A DNA stretch of 64,000 nucleotides. It comes from Leptotrichia trevisanii DSM 22070. GTDB taxonomy: Bacteria; Fusobacteriota; Fusobacteriia; Fusobacteriales; Leptotrichiaceae. The notes beneath the pieces were generated by a model, which did no database searches, was not told the origin of the DNA, and worked only from the letters and a program-made list of their open reading frames with translations. The stretch's first letter is position 1; the number at the start of each line of letters is the position of its first letter. Position numbers and translations under genes: made by a program. Shown one piece after another: positions 17,239 to 26,015 of this stretch. The stretch lies in contig NZ_AXVL01000009.1 in assembly GCF_000482505.1 (NCBI RefSeq), positions 62,001-126,000 of the forward strand. The letters are read 5' to 3'.

Positions 17239-18336
17239 TTACAATTCTCTCTTTTTACCTTCCAAAATCCTATCCAAAATCACAATCGCCGTAGCCGCCT
17301 CCAATACTGGTACCACTCTGGGAACTATTATTGGATCGTGTCTTCCTCGCACTTCTAGAATATCGTTTTGCTTTGTTTCAAGATTTACGGTTTTTTGTGC
17401 TTTTTCAATCGAAGCTGTCGGTTTTATTGCCACTTTAAATGAAATTGGCATTCCAGTTGTTATTCCGCCTATAATTCCACCATTGTTATTTGTAAATGAT
17501 TTTATATCCCCATTTTCATCATAATACATTTCATCATTTGCCTCATATCCTGTCATTTCCGTAATTCCAAAACCTACTCCAAATTCTATTCCTTTTGTAG
17601 CTGGCACCGAAAAAATCATTCTCGAAAGCTCACTTTCCATTGACTCAAAATACGGATCTCCTATTCCCGCCGGAAGTCCTGTAACCATCAGTTCCACGAT
17701 TCCGCCAAGCGAATCCTTATCTTCCCTCGTCTTTTCCATAGCTTCCTCAATTTTTTCCACAATTTCCTCGTTCAAGACAGGCAAAATCATATTTCTAAGT
17801 TTATCAATATTTTCCTCTGTAATATCACTTTCCACAAAATCCCTATCTTCAATATCCTTTACCGATTTGATATGTGCTGCAATTAAAATCCCCTGCTCCT
17901 TCAAAATCTGTTTCGCAATCGCTCCAGCAAATACCAATGAAGCCGTTATTCGTCCTGAAAAATGTCCACTTCCACGAATATCATTAAATCCGCTATATCT
18001 GTTAAATCCGCTCCAATCTGCATGCCCTGGTCTTGGCTTTTTTTTCAATTCACTGTAATCCTTTGAACGCTGATTTGAATTTCGAATAATCATTGCAAGC
18101 GGTGTTCCTGTCGTTTTTCCATCAAAAAATCCGCTCAAAATCTCAAATTCATCCTTTTCCACTCTAGGTGTTGTCAATTTCGATCTTCCAGGTGCTCTTC
18201 TTCTCATTTCCTGTGAGATAAATTCCAAATCCAGTTTTGTTCCTGCGGGAATTCCGTCAATATTTATTCCTAATGCACTACCATGCGATTCACCAAAAAT
18301 TGATATTTTATAGTTTTTTCCAAAATTTGCTCCCAT
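17239..18336 (-). CDS. aroC: Chorismate synthase
   Basis: A 365-residue FMN-dependent enzyme converting 5-enolpyruvylshikimate-3-phosphate to chorismate, the last common step of aromatic synthesis. Signatures include FGESHGSALG at the N-terminus, RRRAPGRSKLTTPR, RPGHADWSGFNRY, RGSGHFSGRITA, GGIIGGITTGMPI and VRGRHDPIIVPRVVPVLEA. Full length. It is the last gene of the leftward aro cluster, 26 bp after aroA. Confidence 0.97.
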   Translation of the reverse strand: MGANFGKNYKISIFGESHGSALGINIDGIPAGTKLDLEFISQEMRRRAPGRSKLTTPRVEKDEFEILSGFFDGKTTGTPLAMIIRNSNQRSKDYSELKKKPRPGHADWSGFNRYSGFNDIRGSGHFSGRITASLVFAGAIAKQILKEQGILIAAHIKSVKDIEDRDFVESDITEENIDKLRNMILPVLNEEIVEKIEEAMEKTREDKDSLGGIVELMVTGLPAGIGDPYFESMESELSRMIFSVPATKGIEFGVGFGITEMTGYEANDEMYYDENGDIKSFTNNNGGIIGGITTGMPISFKVAIKPTASIEKAQKTVNLETKQNDILEVRGRHDPIIVPRVVPVLEAATAIVILDRILEGKKREL

Positions 18337-18362
18337 TTTTCTGCTCCTTATAATTTCTGATT

Positions 18363-19658
18363 CTACTTCTCAATAACCTCAATCTCTCCACCCATTTTCA
18401 CAAAATCATCCCAGAAATGCGGATAAGATTTTCTGACACTTTCAGCCTCTTCCAAAATTATTTCCTTTTCACATCTTGTCGAAGCAATCGCAAGGGACAT
18501 TGCAATTCTATGATCATTCCAAACACTTACAGTCACTCCACCATTAAATCTATCTACACCTTTAATAATCAGGCTATCTCCTTCTTCGGATACATTTGCC
18601 CCCAATTTATTCAGCTCAGTCTTTATCGAAGTTATCCTATCTGACTCCTTTATTCTAAGCCTTTCTCCATTAATAATTCTAGTTTCCCCTTCACTCAAGG
18701 CCCCTAATACTGTCAAAATTGGCCCAATATCAGGACATTGTGAAATATCAATCACAGTTCCTTTCGTTTTAGATGGCTTAACAATCACGTAATCATCAGA
18801 AATCTCAAGTTTTGCTCCCATTCTTTGAACAATCTCAATAATTTCTCTGTCACCTTGCAACGAATTTTTATTCACATGCAGACATTTCACTTCATTATCC
18901 TTATTTGCAGAAATTATTCCAGCCACAATCCAAAACGCCACTTGCGAATAATCCCCCTCAACAGTATAATCAAACGGCCTATAAATCTGATTTCCCTTTA
19001 TATCAAAACTCTTATAGTCATTGTTCACAATCTCAATTCCTGCCAGTTTCAATATTTCCAATGTCAAATCAATATATCCCTTTGACTCCAGATTCTTATT
19101 AATAGTCAGCTTTGAATCTCCGTCCAAGAGTGGCAAGGCATACAAAAGTCCCGTAATAAACTGTGAACTTATATTCCCATCAATTTCATAATTCCCTGCC
19201 TTCAATTTTCCATTTACTGTAAGCGGCAATTTTCCATTCTCATTCTTATAAAAAATTCCCTGCTCACTAAAAATCCTATAATAAGAATCCAGCGGCCTAT
19301 CCACAAGTTTCCCTTTTCCATCGAAAATCAGTTCATTTTCACTTGTAATTCCAACAGGTATTAGAAATCTAATTGTAGATCCCGACTCATTGCATTGCAT
19401 ATACTTATCTTTTGGAACGACTTTTCCGCCATTTCCAATAATTTCAAGAGAACTTTCCTCTCGATTGATTTTCGCTCCCCAGTTTTCCATAATATCCGTT
19501 GTTGTTGTAATGTCTACTGAAAACTTCAAATTATCAATCTTTGACTTCTTCCCGCCTTCAGCTAATGCAGCTGCAATTACCGCTCTGTGTGAATAACTTT
19601 TAGATGGCGGAATTTCTATTGTACCGTTTAATATGCTTGGTTTTATTTTTATTTTCAT
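18363..19658 (-). CDS. aroA: 3-phosphoshikimate 1-carboxyvinyltransferase (EPSP synthase)
   Basis: A 431-residue enzyme transferring enolpyruvyl from PEP to shikimate-3-phosphate. Motifs include PPSKSYSHRAVIAAALAEG (shikimate-3-phosphate binding), NESGSTIRFLIPV (the glyphosate/PEP loop region), DGNISSQFITGLLYALP, SQCPDIGPILTVLG, RIKESDRITSI and DHRIAMSLAIAS. Cytosolic, full length. It lies directly downstream of the DUF1016 nuclease gene (12 bp), so that passenger gene is inside the operon. Confidence 0.97.
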   Translation of the reverse strand: MKIKIKPSILNGTIEIPPSKSYSHRAVIAAALAEGGKKSKIDNLKFSVDITTTTDIMENWGAKINREESSLEIIGNGGKVVPKDKYMQCNESGSTIRFLIPVGITSENELIFDGKGKLVDRPLDSYYRIFSEQGIFYKNENGKLPLTVNGKLKAGNYEIDGNISSQFITGLLYALPLLDGDSKLTINKNLESKGYIDLTLEILKLAGIEIVNNDYKSFDIKGNQIYRPFDYTVEGDYSQVAFWIVAGIISANKDNEVKCLHVNKNSLQGDREIIEIVQRMGAKLEISDDYVIVKPSKTKGTVIDISQCPDIGPILTVLGALSEGETRIINGERLRIKESDRITSIKTELNKLGANVSEEGDSLIIKGVDRFNGGVTVSVWNDHRIAMSLAIASTRCEKEIILEEAESVRKSYPHFWDDFVKMGGEIEVIEK

Positions 19659-19670
19659 AATTTAATCCTC

Positions 19671-20672
19671 CTATTCTTCCTCAAGAATTTTAATCAATTC
19701 CTCTTTACTTGGCAAAACTGTTTTATATGTACTTGCAAAAATTTGCTCATTATCTTCTGGCAACGTGTATTCCACCAAAGATTGATTTTTTTCCTGACAC
19801 AGTACTATTCCAATTGTTTTATTTTCATCATCTAATTTCATTTCTCTGTCATAATAATTTACATACATCTGCATTTGCCCTATATCCTGATGTTTTAATT
19901 TACCAATTTTCAAATCAATTAGGACAAAGCATTTCAAAAGTCTGTTATAAAAAACTAAATCAATGTAAAAATGCTGTTCATCAAAAGATATTCGTTTCTG
20001 TCTACCTACAAATGTAAAGCCATTCCCAAGTTCCAATAAAAAATTTTCTAATTTACTTATTAATTTTTCTTCCAGTTCACTTTCTGAATAACTGGACTGT
20101 TCTGGTAATCCTATAAATTCAAGTATATAAGGATCCTTTATCAAATCCTGTGGCTTTTCTATAATCTGTCCTTTTTGCGAAAGTTCCAAAACTTTCTTCT
20201 TATCTCTACTTAAACTCAACCTCGTATACAACGCACTATCAAACTGTCTTTCTAGTTCTCTTAAACTCCAATTGTTTTTCACAGCCTCAATTTCATAAAA
20301 TTTCCTTTCATCAGGATTTGAAATTCTACTTAATTTCACGTAATGCGACCAGCTCAGTTTGAATTGGTCAGACAGTGTCTGACCTTTTTCAGAATAAACT
20401 AAATAAAAACTCCTTATTTGTTTCAAATTTGTTAATGAAAATCCTTTTTTGTATTTTTCAGTCAACTTTTTAGATAATATTTTCAAAATTTTCTTTCCAT
20501 ATTCTGCCCTATTTTCACCTTTCTGCTCTTCCTCGACTATCATTCTTCCTATCTCAAAATACGTCAAAACCATCGTCTGATTAACAGTTGTAACAACTTT
20601 TTTTCTTGCATTTTCCAACAAATCAATTACATTTTTCACTATTTCCATATTTTCAATTTCTCTCTTTTTCAT
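19671..20672 (-). CDS. DUF1016 / YhcG-family PD-(D/E)XK nuclease domain protein
   Basis: A 333-residue protein. The N-terminal DUF1016 domain (residues about 10-150) contains YFEIGRMIVEEEQKGENRAEYGK and LSWSHYVKL. The C-terminal PD-(D/E)XK nuclease-like domain (about 190-320) contains FIDLVFYNRLLKCFVLIDLKIG-like elements, here YIDLVFYNRLLKCFVLIDLK followed by IGKLKHQDIGQMQMYVNYYD. Members are often linked to restriction, defence or mobile DNA, but a defined reaction is not established. AGGGGGAG precedes the ATG. It sits between aroA and a small membrane protein gene, which is odd for biosynthesis. The coding sequence holds a 19-bp palindrome (20366-20384) related to copies outside the gene. 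Confidence 0.88.
   Translation of the reverse strand: MKKREIENMEIVKNVIDLLENARKKVVTTVNQTMVLTYFEIGRMIVEEEQKGENRAEYGKKILKILSKKLTEKYKKGFSLTNLKQIRSFYLVYSEKGQTLSDQFKLSWSHYVKLSRISNPDERKFYEIEAVKNNWSLRELERQFDSALYTRLSLSRDKKKVLELSQKGQIIEKPQDLIKDPYILEFIGLPEQSSYSESELEEKLISKLENFLLELGNGFTFVGRQKRISFDEQHFYIDLVFYNRLLKCFVLIDLKIGKLKHQDIGQMQMYVNYYDREMKLDDENKTIGIVLCQEKNQSLVEYTLPEDNEQIFASTYKTVLPSKEELIKILEEE
20366..20384. repeat. 19-bp palindrome inside the YhcG-like gene
   Basis: GGTCAGACAGTGTCTGACC is a perfect inverted repeat with a single central base. It encodes the variable stretch just before the conserved LSWSHY motif. Related elements lie at 20711-20723, 20734-20746 and 22128-22140. Confidence 0.8.
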
Positions 20673-20710
20673 TATTTCTCCCCCTTTTATAAATCACTTT
20701 TTAAATTCAT

Positions 20711-20746
20711 CAGACACTGTCTGCTAAATTTCCGAGAAACTGTCTC
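20711..20746. repeat. Two adjacent CAGACACTGTCTG-like palindromes upstream of the YhcG-like gene
   Basis: CAGACACTGTCTG (20711-20723) is a perfect palindrome around a central C. GAGAAACTGTCTC (20734-20746) is a near copy. Both lie in the 92-bp gap ahead of the nuclease gene. Confidence 0.7.
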
Positions 20747-20764
20747 AAAAATCTCGCTTTCTAG

Positions 20765-21301
20765 TTAATTCTCCTTACTCATCTGTTCCTTTTTCTCAGC
20801 CTTTATAAAAGCAACTATAGATACAATCGCAACTAAAATTATCCAAGCCCAATCTTTATATATTTCACTACTTATTTTAAAAACTCCCATCCACGAATAA
20901 GATAAGCCTTCTAAAAATGGTAACTTTTGTTCTTTTTTCAAATAATAAGCTACCAAAACTACATCAACAAAGTATACTGCAATCATGGAAAAAATTGTAA
21001 TTACAGGAATTCCTTTTGTAATATCCCTCATTGGCAAAGTTTCATATTTTGGATTTAGTAAATTTTCATTTTTAGCATTTGCTCCAAATTTACTTTGACG
21101 CATAGGTTTGACAATATTTTTATTCTCTGTCTCTTTCTTTTTTATTTTTATTCCAAATATCCAACCAAAAAAAACTATAAAAAATATAATTATAGAAATT
21201 ATTTTATATCCTAAAAAAATCATCGAAAATCCTAAGCAAATCATAGCTGCAACAATAGAACTTAACCCCGAAAATAAGATTCCATTCAAATATCTCTTCA
21301 T
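20765..21301 (-). CDS. Multi-pass membrane protein, unknown function
   Basis: A 178-residue protein with two N-terminal transmembrane helices (about 5-52), a Lys/Asn-rich cytoplasmic linker (about 53-90) and two further helices (about 97-118 and 150-166). No motif is recognised. AAGGGAT precedes the ATG. It follows the next membrane protein gene by 16 bp, and the pair forms a passenger block between aroB and aroA. Confidence 0.7.
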   Translation of the reverse strand: MKRYLNGILFSGLSSIVAAMICLGFSMIFLGYKIISIIIFFIVFFGWIFGIKIKKKETENKNIVKPMRQSKFGANAKNENLLNPKYETLPMRDITKGIPVITIFSMIAVYFVDVVLVAYYLKKEQKLPFLEGLSYSWMGVFKISSEIYKDWAWIILVAIVSIVAFIKAEKKEQMSKEN

Positions 21302-21317
21302 AAATAATCCCTTTCAT

Positions 21318-22094
21318 CTAATTTTTATTCAGTTTTTCTATTAAAAAGACTAACAGATTTTCACAGAAAATCTCCATTTCGTTTCCAAAAGCTAAAATAA
21401 TAGCATCTTTTAAATCTTTCACATAAATTACACCGTCTGTCACTCCAACCTTATAATTTTCCCATTCATAAACTTCATCATCAAATGTAATATTTTCTTT
21501 CGAAACTTTTATTTTCTTTAAATTATCAAAATTCTCAATTTGCTTCTTATCTGAGAAAAAACTGAAACTTAATTTATGTGATTTTCTAAATGGAAATTCC
21601 TCATTTCTACCATTTTCAATATTTTCTAACGCACTTGGATAATTCTGTTTTACAAAATCTTCTTGAAATAAATCAAAAGCATCTTTTTTATACCCCCCTG
21701 CATTAATTTTTTCCCACTTTCCTTCGTTAGATTTGAAAAAAATGGCTGAAAATGTATTTCCTACCATATACACTTCTTTTGAAAAAAAGTATTTCAAATT
21801 TTTATAATAATTTTTTTCATTTTTTCCTACGCTAAAACCATCATCATAAAAATAAATGTTTGGATATTTCTTTTTATAATATGAAAACACAAAGAAATCT
21901 ACTATAGCCAATATAATTAATAAAACTATAAAAATCATAACAGTAGAAATATAAAAATTTCTGCTAATCTCGACTGTAAATAATAAAACTACTCCTATAT
22001 TTAATACCAGCAAAGAAATTAAAAATTTTGCCGAATTAAAAATTATTTTTAACCAGTTCGCCTTTTCCACTTTTTTGAAATTTTCCTGTAACAT
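21318..22094 (-). CDS. Membrane protein with C-terminal soluble domain, unknown function
   Basis: A 258-residue protein with two transmembrane helices (about 22-42 and 50-72) followed by a soluble region rich in Phe, Lys and Glu. The layout (two N-terminal helices then a beta-rich domain) resembles YcxB-like proteins, but the assignment is weak. GAGGAGTG precedes the ATG. It is paired with the smaller membrane protein gene downstream. A near-palindromic CAGACAGCGTCTG lies 34 bp upstream. Confidence 0.7.
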   Translation of the reverse strand: MLQENFKKVEKANWLKIIFNSAKFLISLLVLNIGVVLLFTVEISRNFYISTVMIFIVLLIILAIVDFFVFSYYKKKYPNIYFYDDGFSVGKNEKNYYKNLKYFFSKEVYMVGNTFSAIFFKSNEGKWEKINAGGYKKDAFDLFQEDFVKQNYPSALENIENGRNEEFPFRKSHKLSFSFFSDKKQIENFDNLKKIKVSKENITFDDEVYEWENYKVGVTDGVIYVKDLKDAIILAFGNEMEIFCENLLVFLIEKLNKN

Positions 22095-22127
22095 ATTTTT
22101 TCACTCCTCTAATATTTCAAATTAAGT

Positions 22128-22140
22128 CAGACAGCGTCTG
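22128..22140. repeat. CAGACAGCGTCTG near-palindrome
   Basis: A fourth member of the CAGACA-N-TGTCTG family seen in and around the YhcG-like gene, here between aroB and the membrane protein gene. Confidence 0.65.
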
Positions 22141-22189
22141 ATCTTTTCAGTTTCTTTACTTAACCACTTTCATTTTCACAACCTAAAAT

Positions 22190-23281
22190 TTACTCAAAAA
22201 TCTCCTTTTCCCCTATCTTTCTAATTTCAACTTCCCCAATTTCCTTCAGAATTACAAAACTAATTCCATCACTCGTACTTTTTTTATCCCTTTTCATAAT
22301 TTCAGAAATCCTGTCTTTCGGATATTCAATCTCAGTCGGTAAATTCAATGCCTTCAACAATTTCTCAATTTTTAAAAATTCATCTTTTTTAGTAAACCCT
22401 TTTTTCTCCCCAATTTTTGTAATGTCCACCATTCCAGCAGAAATTGCTTCCCCATGTGAATATTTCTCATAATTTGTAAACTGCTCTATTGCATGTCCGA
22501 TAGTATGTCCAAAATTCAATATCATTCTCAAATTACTTTCCTTCTCATCTTTTTCCACAACTTCCTTTTTTATCTCACATGAACGGTAAACAATCTCATT
22601 CACATATTTCATCAAATGTTCACGCAATTTCTGTTTATAATTTTCATCATCATAAGAAACTTCAACTGTTTCCACTATTTCCACAAGTCTGTCGAAAAAC
22701 TTCTTATCATAAATACATCCATATTTCACAATTTCTGCAAATCCATCATAAAAATATCTGTCCGTCAATGTATTCAAAAAATAATTATCAATTAAAACAA
22801 GCTTAGGTTGATGAAACGCTCCAACAAGATTTTTTCCCTCCGGCAAGTCAACACCGACTTTTCCGCCAACACTGCTGTCAACCTGTGAAACAATCGTCGT
22901 CGGTATCTGTATAAATCCAATCCCACGCATATAACTGGCAGCCGCAAATCCGGCAATATCTCCAACAACTCCGCCACCAAATGCAACAACCATATCCTTT
23001 CTTGTAAGCCCTGCATTTACCATTGCTGAATAAATTTCAGGCATTATTCCAATATGCTTATTTTTCTCTCCTGCTTCTAGCACATAAATCGTATAGTCAA
23101 ACCCTTTAAACATTTTCTCATATTCATTTTTATAAATCTTATCCACATTAGAATCAGTAATCACAAATAATTTTTTGCCATTATAAATCTTTTCAATATA
23201 TTCAGGAAATTTCTCAAAAAAATTCTTTCCAATTACAATATCATAAGAATTTTCCCCCAATCCAACATTCAATATTTCCAT
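22190..23281 (-). CDS. aroB: 3-dehydroquinate synthase
   Basis: A 363-residue NAD- and metal-dependent enzyme making 3-dehydroquinate from DAHP. Visible motifs are AFGGGVVGDIAGFAAASYMRG, PTTIVSQVDSSVGGKVGVD, KNLVGAFHQP and the metal ligand region LNFGHTIGHAIEQ with HGEAISAGM. The start at 23281 (MEILNVGLGENSYDIVIG) is chosen because GGATGGAG precedes it. Two earlier in-frame starts would extend into the SD. Part of the leftward aro cluster, downstream of a GNAT gene. Confidence 0.97.
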   Translation of the reverse strand: MEILNVGLGENSYDIVIGKNFFEKFPEYIEKIYNGKKLFVITDSNVDKIYKNEYEKMFKGFDYTIYVLEAGEKNKHIGIMPEIYSAMVNAGLTRKDMVVAFGGGVVGDIAGFAAASYMRGIGFIQIPTTIVSQVDSSVGGKVGVDLPEGKNLVGAFHQPKLVLIDNYFLNTLTDRYFYDGFAEIVKYGCIYDKKFFDRLVEIVETVEVSYDDENYKQKLREHLMKYVNEIVYRSCEIKKEVVEKDEKESNLRMILNFGHTIGHAIEQFTNYEKYSHGEAISAGMVDITKIGEKKGFTKKDEFLKIEKLLKALNLPTEIEYPKDRISEIMKRDKKSTSDGISFVILKEIGEVEIRKIGEKEIFE

Positions 23282-23420
23282 AATTTTCTCCATCCTCTCT
23301 TTTGATAAATAATTATTAATCAAAATATGTAAATAAATTCTTAAAACGAATTATTTGTATATTAAAATATAGCAAAACCACTAAATTCAAACATTTAAAA
23401 TGATTTTACTATATAAATTT

Positions 23421-24023
23421 TTATTTTAAATTATATCTTTTTTTAAGTTCCCTTTTTATATAAATCGACTGAAACTCTTCTTTTAACATATCCATTATAA
23501 TTATATCATAAGTTTCATCCAGAATTTCTACAGCTTTTCGAAGCCTTCCTACTTCCTTAAAGCCAATTTTTTTATATAAATTATAAGCAACCTCATTATA
23601 TTCAAATACATTTAACGATATATTTCTCAGATTTAAAAATGAAAAGCCGTAATCAAGTAGCAAGTTTATAGCTTCCATTCCATAACCTTTTCGCTGATAT
23701 TTTGGATTTCCAAGCATAATTCCCATTTCAGCTGTTCTATGTATCTCTCCTACTGATTTAAAACCTACATTTCCCAAAAGTTCATCATTTTCCAATAATC
23801 TGACAGCAAATATTTTCTCTTTTTTGATTGAATTTAATAATTCTTTTTCACTTTCAAAATCCATAATATTTGTATAAACAACACATCCTAGTCCTACTGA
23901 AACTTCTATATTATTTATCATTTCAGTATATTCTTCAACATCATCAAGAGAAATTGGCGAAAGATAAACATTATCACCAACCAATGTTTTTAAATATTTT
24001 TTCTTTTCAGGGTTATTTTCCAT
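23421..24023 (-). CDS. GNAT-family N-acetyltransferase (RimJ/RimL-like)
   Basis: A 200-residue acetyltransferase. The acetyl-CoA loop is visible as NPKYQRKGYGMEAINLLLDYGF, preceded by RTAEMGIMLG. The C-terminal NEVAYNLYKKIGFKEVGRLRKAVEI is typical of RimJ/RimL and ribosomal or small-molecule acetyltransferases. The substrate is unknown. It lies between tyrA (25 bp upstream) and aroB, apparently a passenger in the aro cluster. Confidence 0.85.
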   Translation of the reverse strand: MENNPEKKKYLKTLVGDNVYLSPISLDDVEEYTEMINNIEVSVGLGCVVYTNIMDFESEKELLNSIKKEKIFAVRLLENDELLGNVGFKSVGEIHRTAEMGIMLGNPKYQRKGYGMEAINLLLDYGFSFLNLRNISLNVFEYNEVAYNLYKKIGFKEVGRLRKAVEILDETYDIIIMDMLKEEFQSIYIKRELKKRYNLK

Positions 24024-24048
24024 TTTATTCCTCCCAAATTAAGTTCCC

Positions 24049-24912
24049 TTAATCAATTTTTTCTCTACGCTTCGTAGAAATTATGAATTTTTCCTTTAAA
24101 GTTCCTAAATCATTATTGTTCAAGGCATCTTTTATTACATCCAGCTCCCTTTCAAACTGCTGTATCATTTTCAAAAGATTTTTTTTATTCCCCATAAAAA
24201 GTTCTGCCCACAAATCTTCATTTATCTTTGCAATTCTTGTCAAATCTCGGTAAGAATCCCCAATAAACCGGTTTGTATCGTACTTTTCACTATCGCTGTT
24301 TACGAGCGAAACTGCAATTGCGTGGGTAAGCTGGCTCGTAAATGCAATAATTTCATCATGTTCCTGTGCTGTAAGAAAACTGACTTTTTTAAATCCCATT
24401 CGCTTCACAATTTCTGACAACAGTTCCAGATTTTCCTTTTTATTTTTTTCATCCTTAATAATTATATAATTTGCATCTTTAAACACTCGATTGTCTGCAA
24501 AATCAATCCCGCGTTTCTCACGTCCCGCCATAGGATGTCCAAAAACAAAGTCAATATTTCTTCCACTCTTCTCAATAATTGGATCAATATCCTTGATAAT
24601 TTTCTCTTTAATTCCAACAACATCAGTAATTATCGCATTTTCCTTAAAATAATCAATATTATTCACAAAAAACGACTTCATCAAATTCGGATAAAGAGTA
24701 ATAACTACAAAATCCGACTTTTCCAAAGGCTCCCTAGTTTCCAGAAATCCTTTATTTATCATATTTTTCTCTTCTGCTTTTTTTATCGTTTCCTCATCAA
24801 TATCAATCCCATAAACAGTCTTAATGCCCATTTCCTTAAAACTTTGTGCAAAAGCTGCTCCGATTACTCCGAGTCCGACTATTGTTACTGTTAAATTTTC
24901 TATTTTTTTCAA
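24049..24912 (-). CDS. tyrA: Prephenate (or arogenate) dehydrogenase
   Basis: A protein of about 287 residues with the NAD-binding motif VTIVGLGVIGAAFAQSF at the N-terminus, followed by VFGHPMAGREKRGIDFA and FLTAQEHDEIIAFTSQLTHAIA. These are the standard TyrA motifs, including the catalytic His in QLTHA. It oxidatively decarboxylates prephenate to 4-hydroxyphenylpyruvate for tyrosine. No chorismate mutase or ACT domain is fused. The start is uncertain: TTG at 24912 has AAGGGGTG nine bases upstream, while GTG at 24924 lies within that SD. Confidence 0.92.
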   Translation of the reverse strand: MKKIENLTVTIVGLGVIGAAFAQSFKEMGIKTVYGIDIDEETIKKAEEKNMINKGFLETREPLEKSDFVVITLYPNLMKSFFVNNIDYFKENAIITDVVGIKEKIIKDIDPIIEKSGRNIDFVFGHPMAGREKRGIDFADNRVFKDANYIIIKDEKNKKENLELLSEIVKRMGFKKVSFLTAQEHDEIIAFTSQLTHAIAVSLVNSDSEKYDTNRFIGDSYRDLTRIAKINEDLWAELFMGNKKNLLKMIQQFERELDVIKDALNNNDLGTLKEKFIISTKRREKID

Positions 24913-24991
24913 AATTGTAAACACCCCTTTTTACAAATTTTCTTATAAACAGCTACTTCAATTTAAATATTATATGAAAAATATCAAAATT

Positions 24992-25993
24992 TTAATTATT
25001 CCACCAGCTTTTATTTTGCTTTTCCAATTTTTTCATTTCTTCCGTTCTTCCTTGTGACTTATAAATTTCTATTAACATATTTCGTTCGTATGTTTTACCA
25101 TCAGTTGAATGTTTAAACGCCATAGAGTTTTTATATGCCTTTTCAGCTTCAATAAAATTACCTTGTAAAAAATACATATCTCCTATTCTAATCCAATAAT
25201 CCCGTGCATCAAACTTTTGTTTTTTATTAGATATTTTTTGTATTGCCAATTTATAATACTTTATGGCATTTTCATAATTTTGAGTTTTATAATCATACAT
25301 TTGGGCTAATGAAGCATAATCGGGTTGATAGTCTTCTAATTCGATTAACTGTAAATAAGTTTTTTCTGCTAAGTCATATTTTTTCAAACTCACATAAGAA
25401 TATGCTAATATTCTCAAATCTCTAACATCACCTGTTTCCTTATAATTATTTTCATATTCTTGTAATTTTTGTTCCCCAAAACTTTTATCCTTCTTTTGCC
25501 TTTCTAAAGCTTCTTGAGCTGGCTTATATCCTTTATCAGCAGCTTCTTTCAATAACTTATTTCCTTCTTCATCCTGTTTTATCCAAATATAAAATTCTCC
25601 TAAATCATTCAATGCTTTTACATCATTAGATTTTATTAAGTCATTATACCGTTCAATAATTTTCTCTTCTAATTCTTTAGTTTTCTCTCTATTTACTTTT
25701 AAAACTGAACGCACTATTGAATCTCTCCAATATCTATAGAATGAAATAATTTTTTCTTTTATTTCTCTACTATTTCCTAAGTTATTATTTTCTTTTTCAT
25801 ATTTTAATAATAATTTCTCAGATTCTTCAAATTTTCTATTTCGAAAATAATAATCACTTAATTTTAATAGTGAATCCTTATCTCCTTTTTCAATTTGTTT
25901 TAAATATTGTTTTTCTTCTTTAGTATAAGTTTCTTTAGAAAAAGAATTAATCGAAAAAATTAAAATTAGTAATAATAGCCATTTTCTTTTCAT
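24992..25993 (-). CDS. Secreted TPR/Sel1-like repeat protein
   Basis: A 333-residue protein with a signal peptide (MKRKWLLLLILIFSINSFSK). It is followed by helical repeats resembling Sel1/TPR units: ALNDLGEFYIWIKQDEEGNK, YASLAQMYDYKTQNYENAIKYYK and IRIGDMYFLQGNFIEAEKAY. Likely periplasmic, mediating protein contacts. It lies between aroF and tyrA without obvious metabolic connection. Confidence 0.8.
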   Translation of the reverse strand: MKRKWLLLLILIFSINSFSKETYTKEEKQYLKQIEKGDKDSLLKLSDYYFRNRKFEESEKLLLKYEKENNNLGNSREIKEKIISFYRYWRDSIVRSVLKVNREKTKELEEKIIERYNDLIKSNDVKALNDLGEFYIWIKQDEEGNKLLKEAADKGYKPAQEALERQKKDKSFGEQKLQEYENNYKETGDVRDLRILAYSYVSLKKYDLAEKTYLQLIELEDYQPDYASLAQMYDYKTQNYENAIKYYKLAIQKISNKKQKFDARDYWIRIGDMYFLQGNFIEAEKAYKNSMAFKHSTDGKTYERNMLIEIYKSQGRTEEMKKLEKQNKSWWNN

Positions 25994-26015
25994 TTTTTAC
26001 AACCTTCTAATAAAT

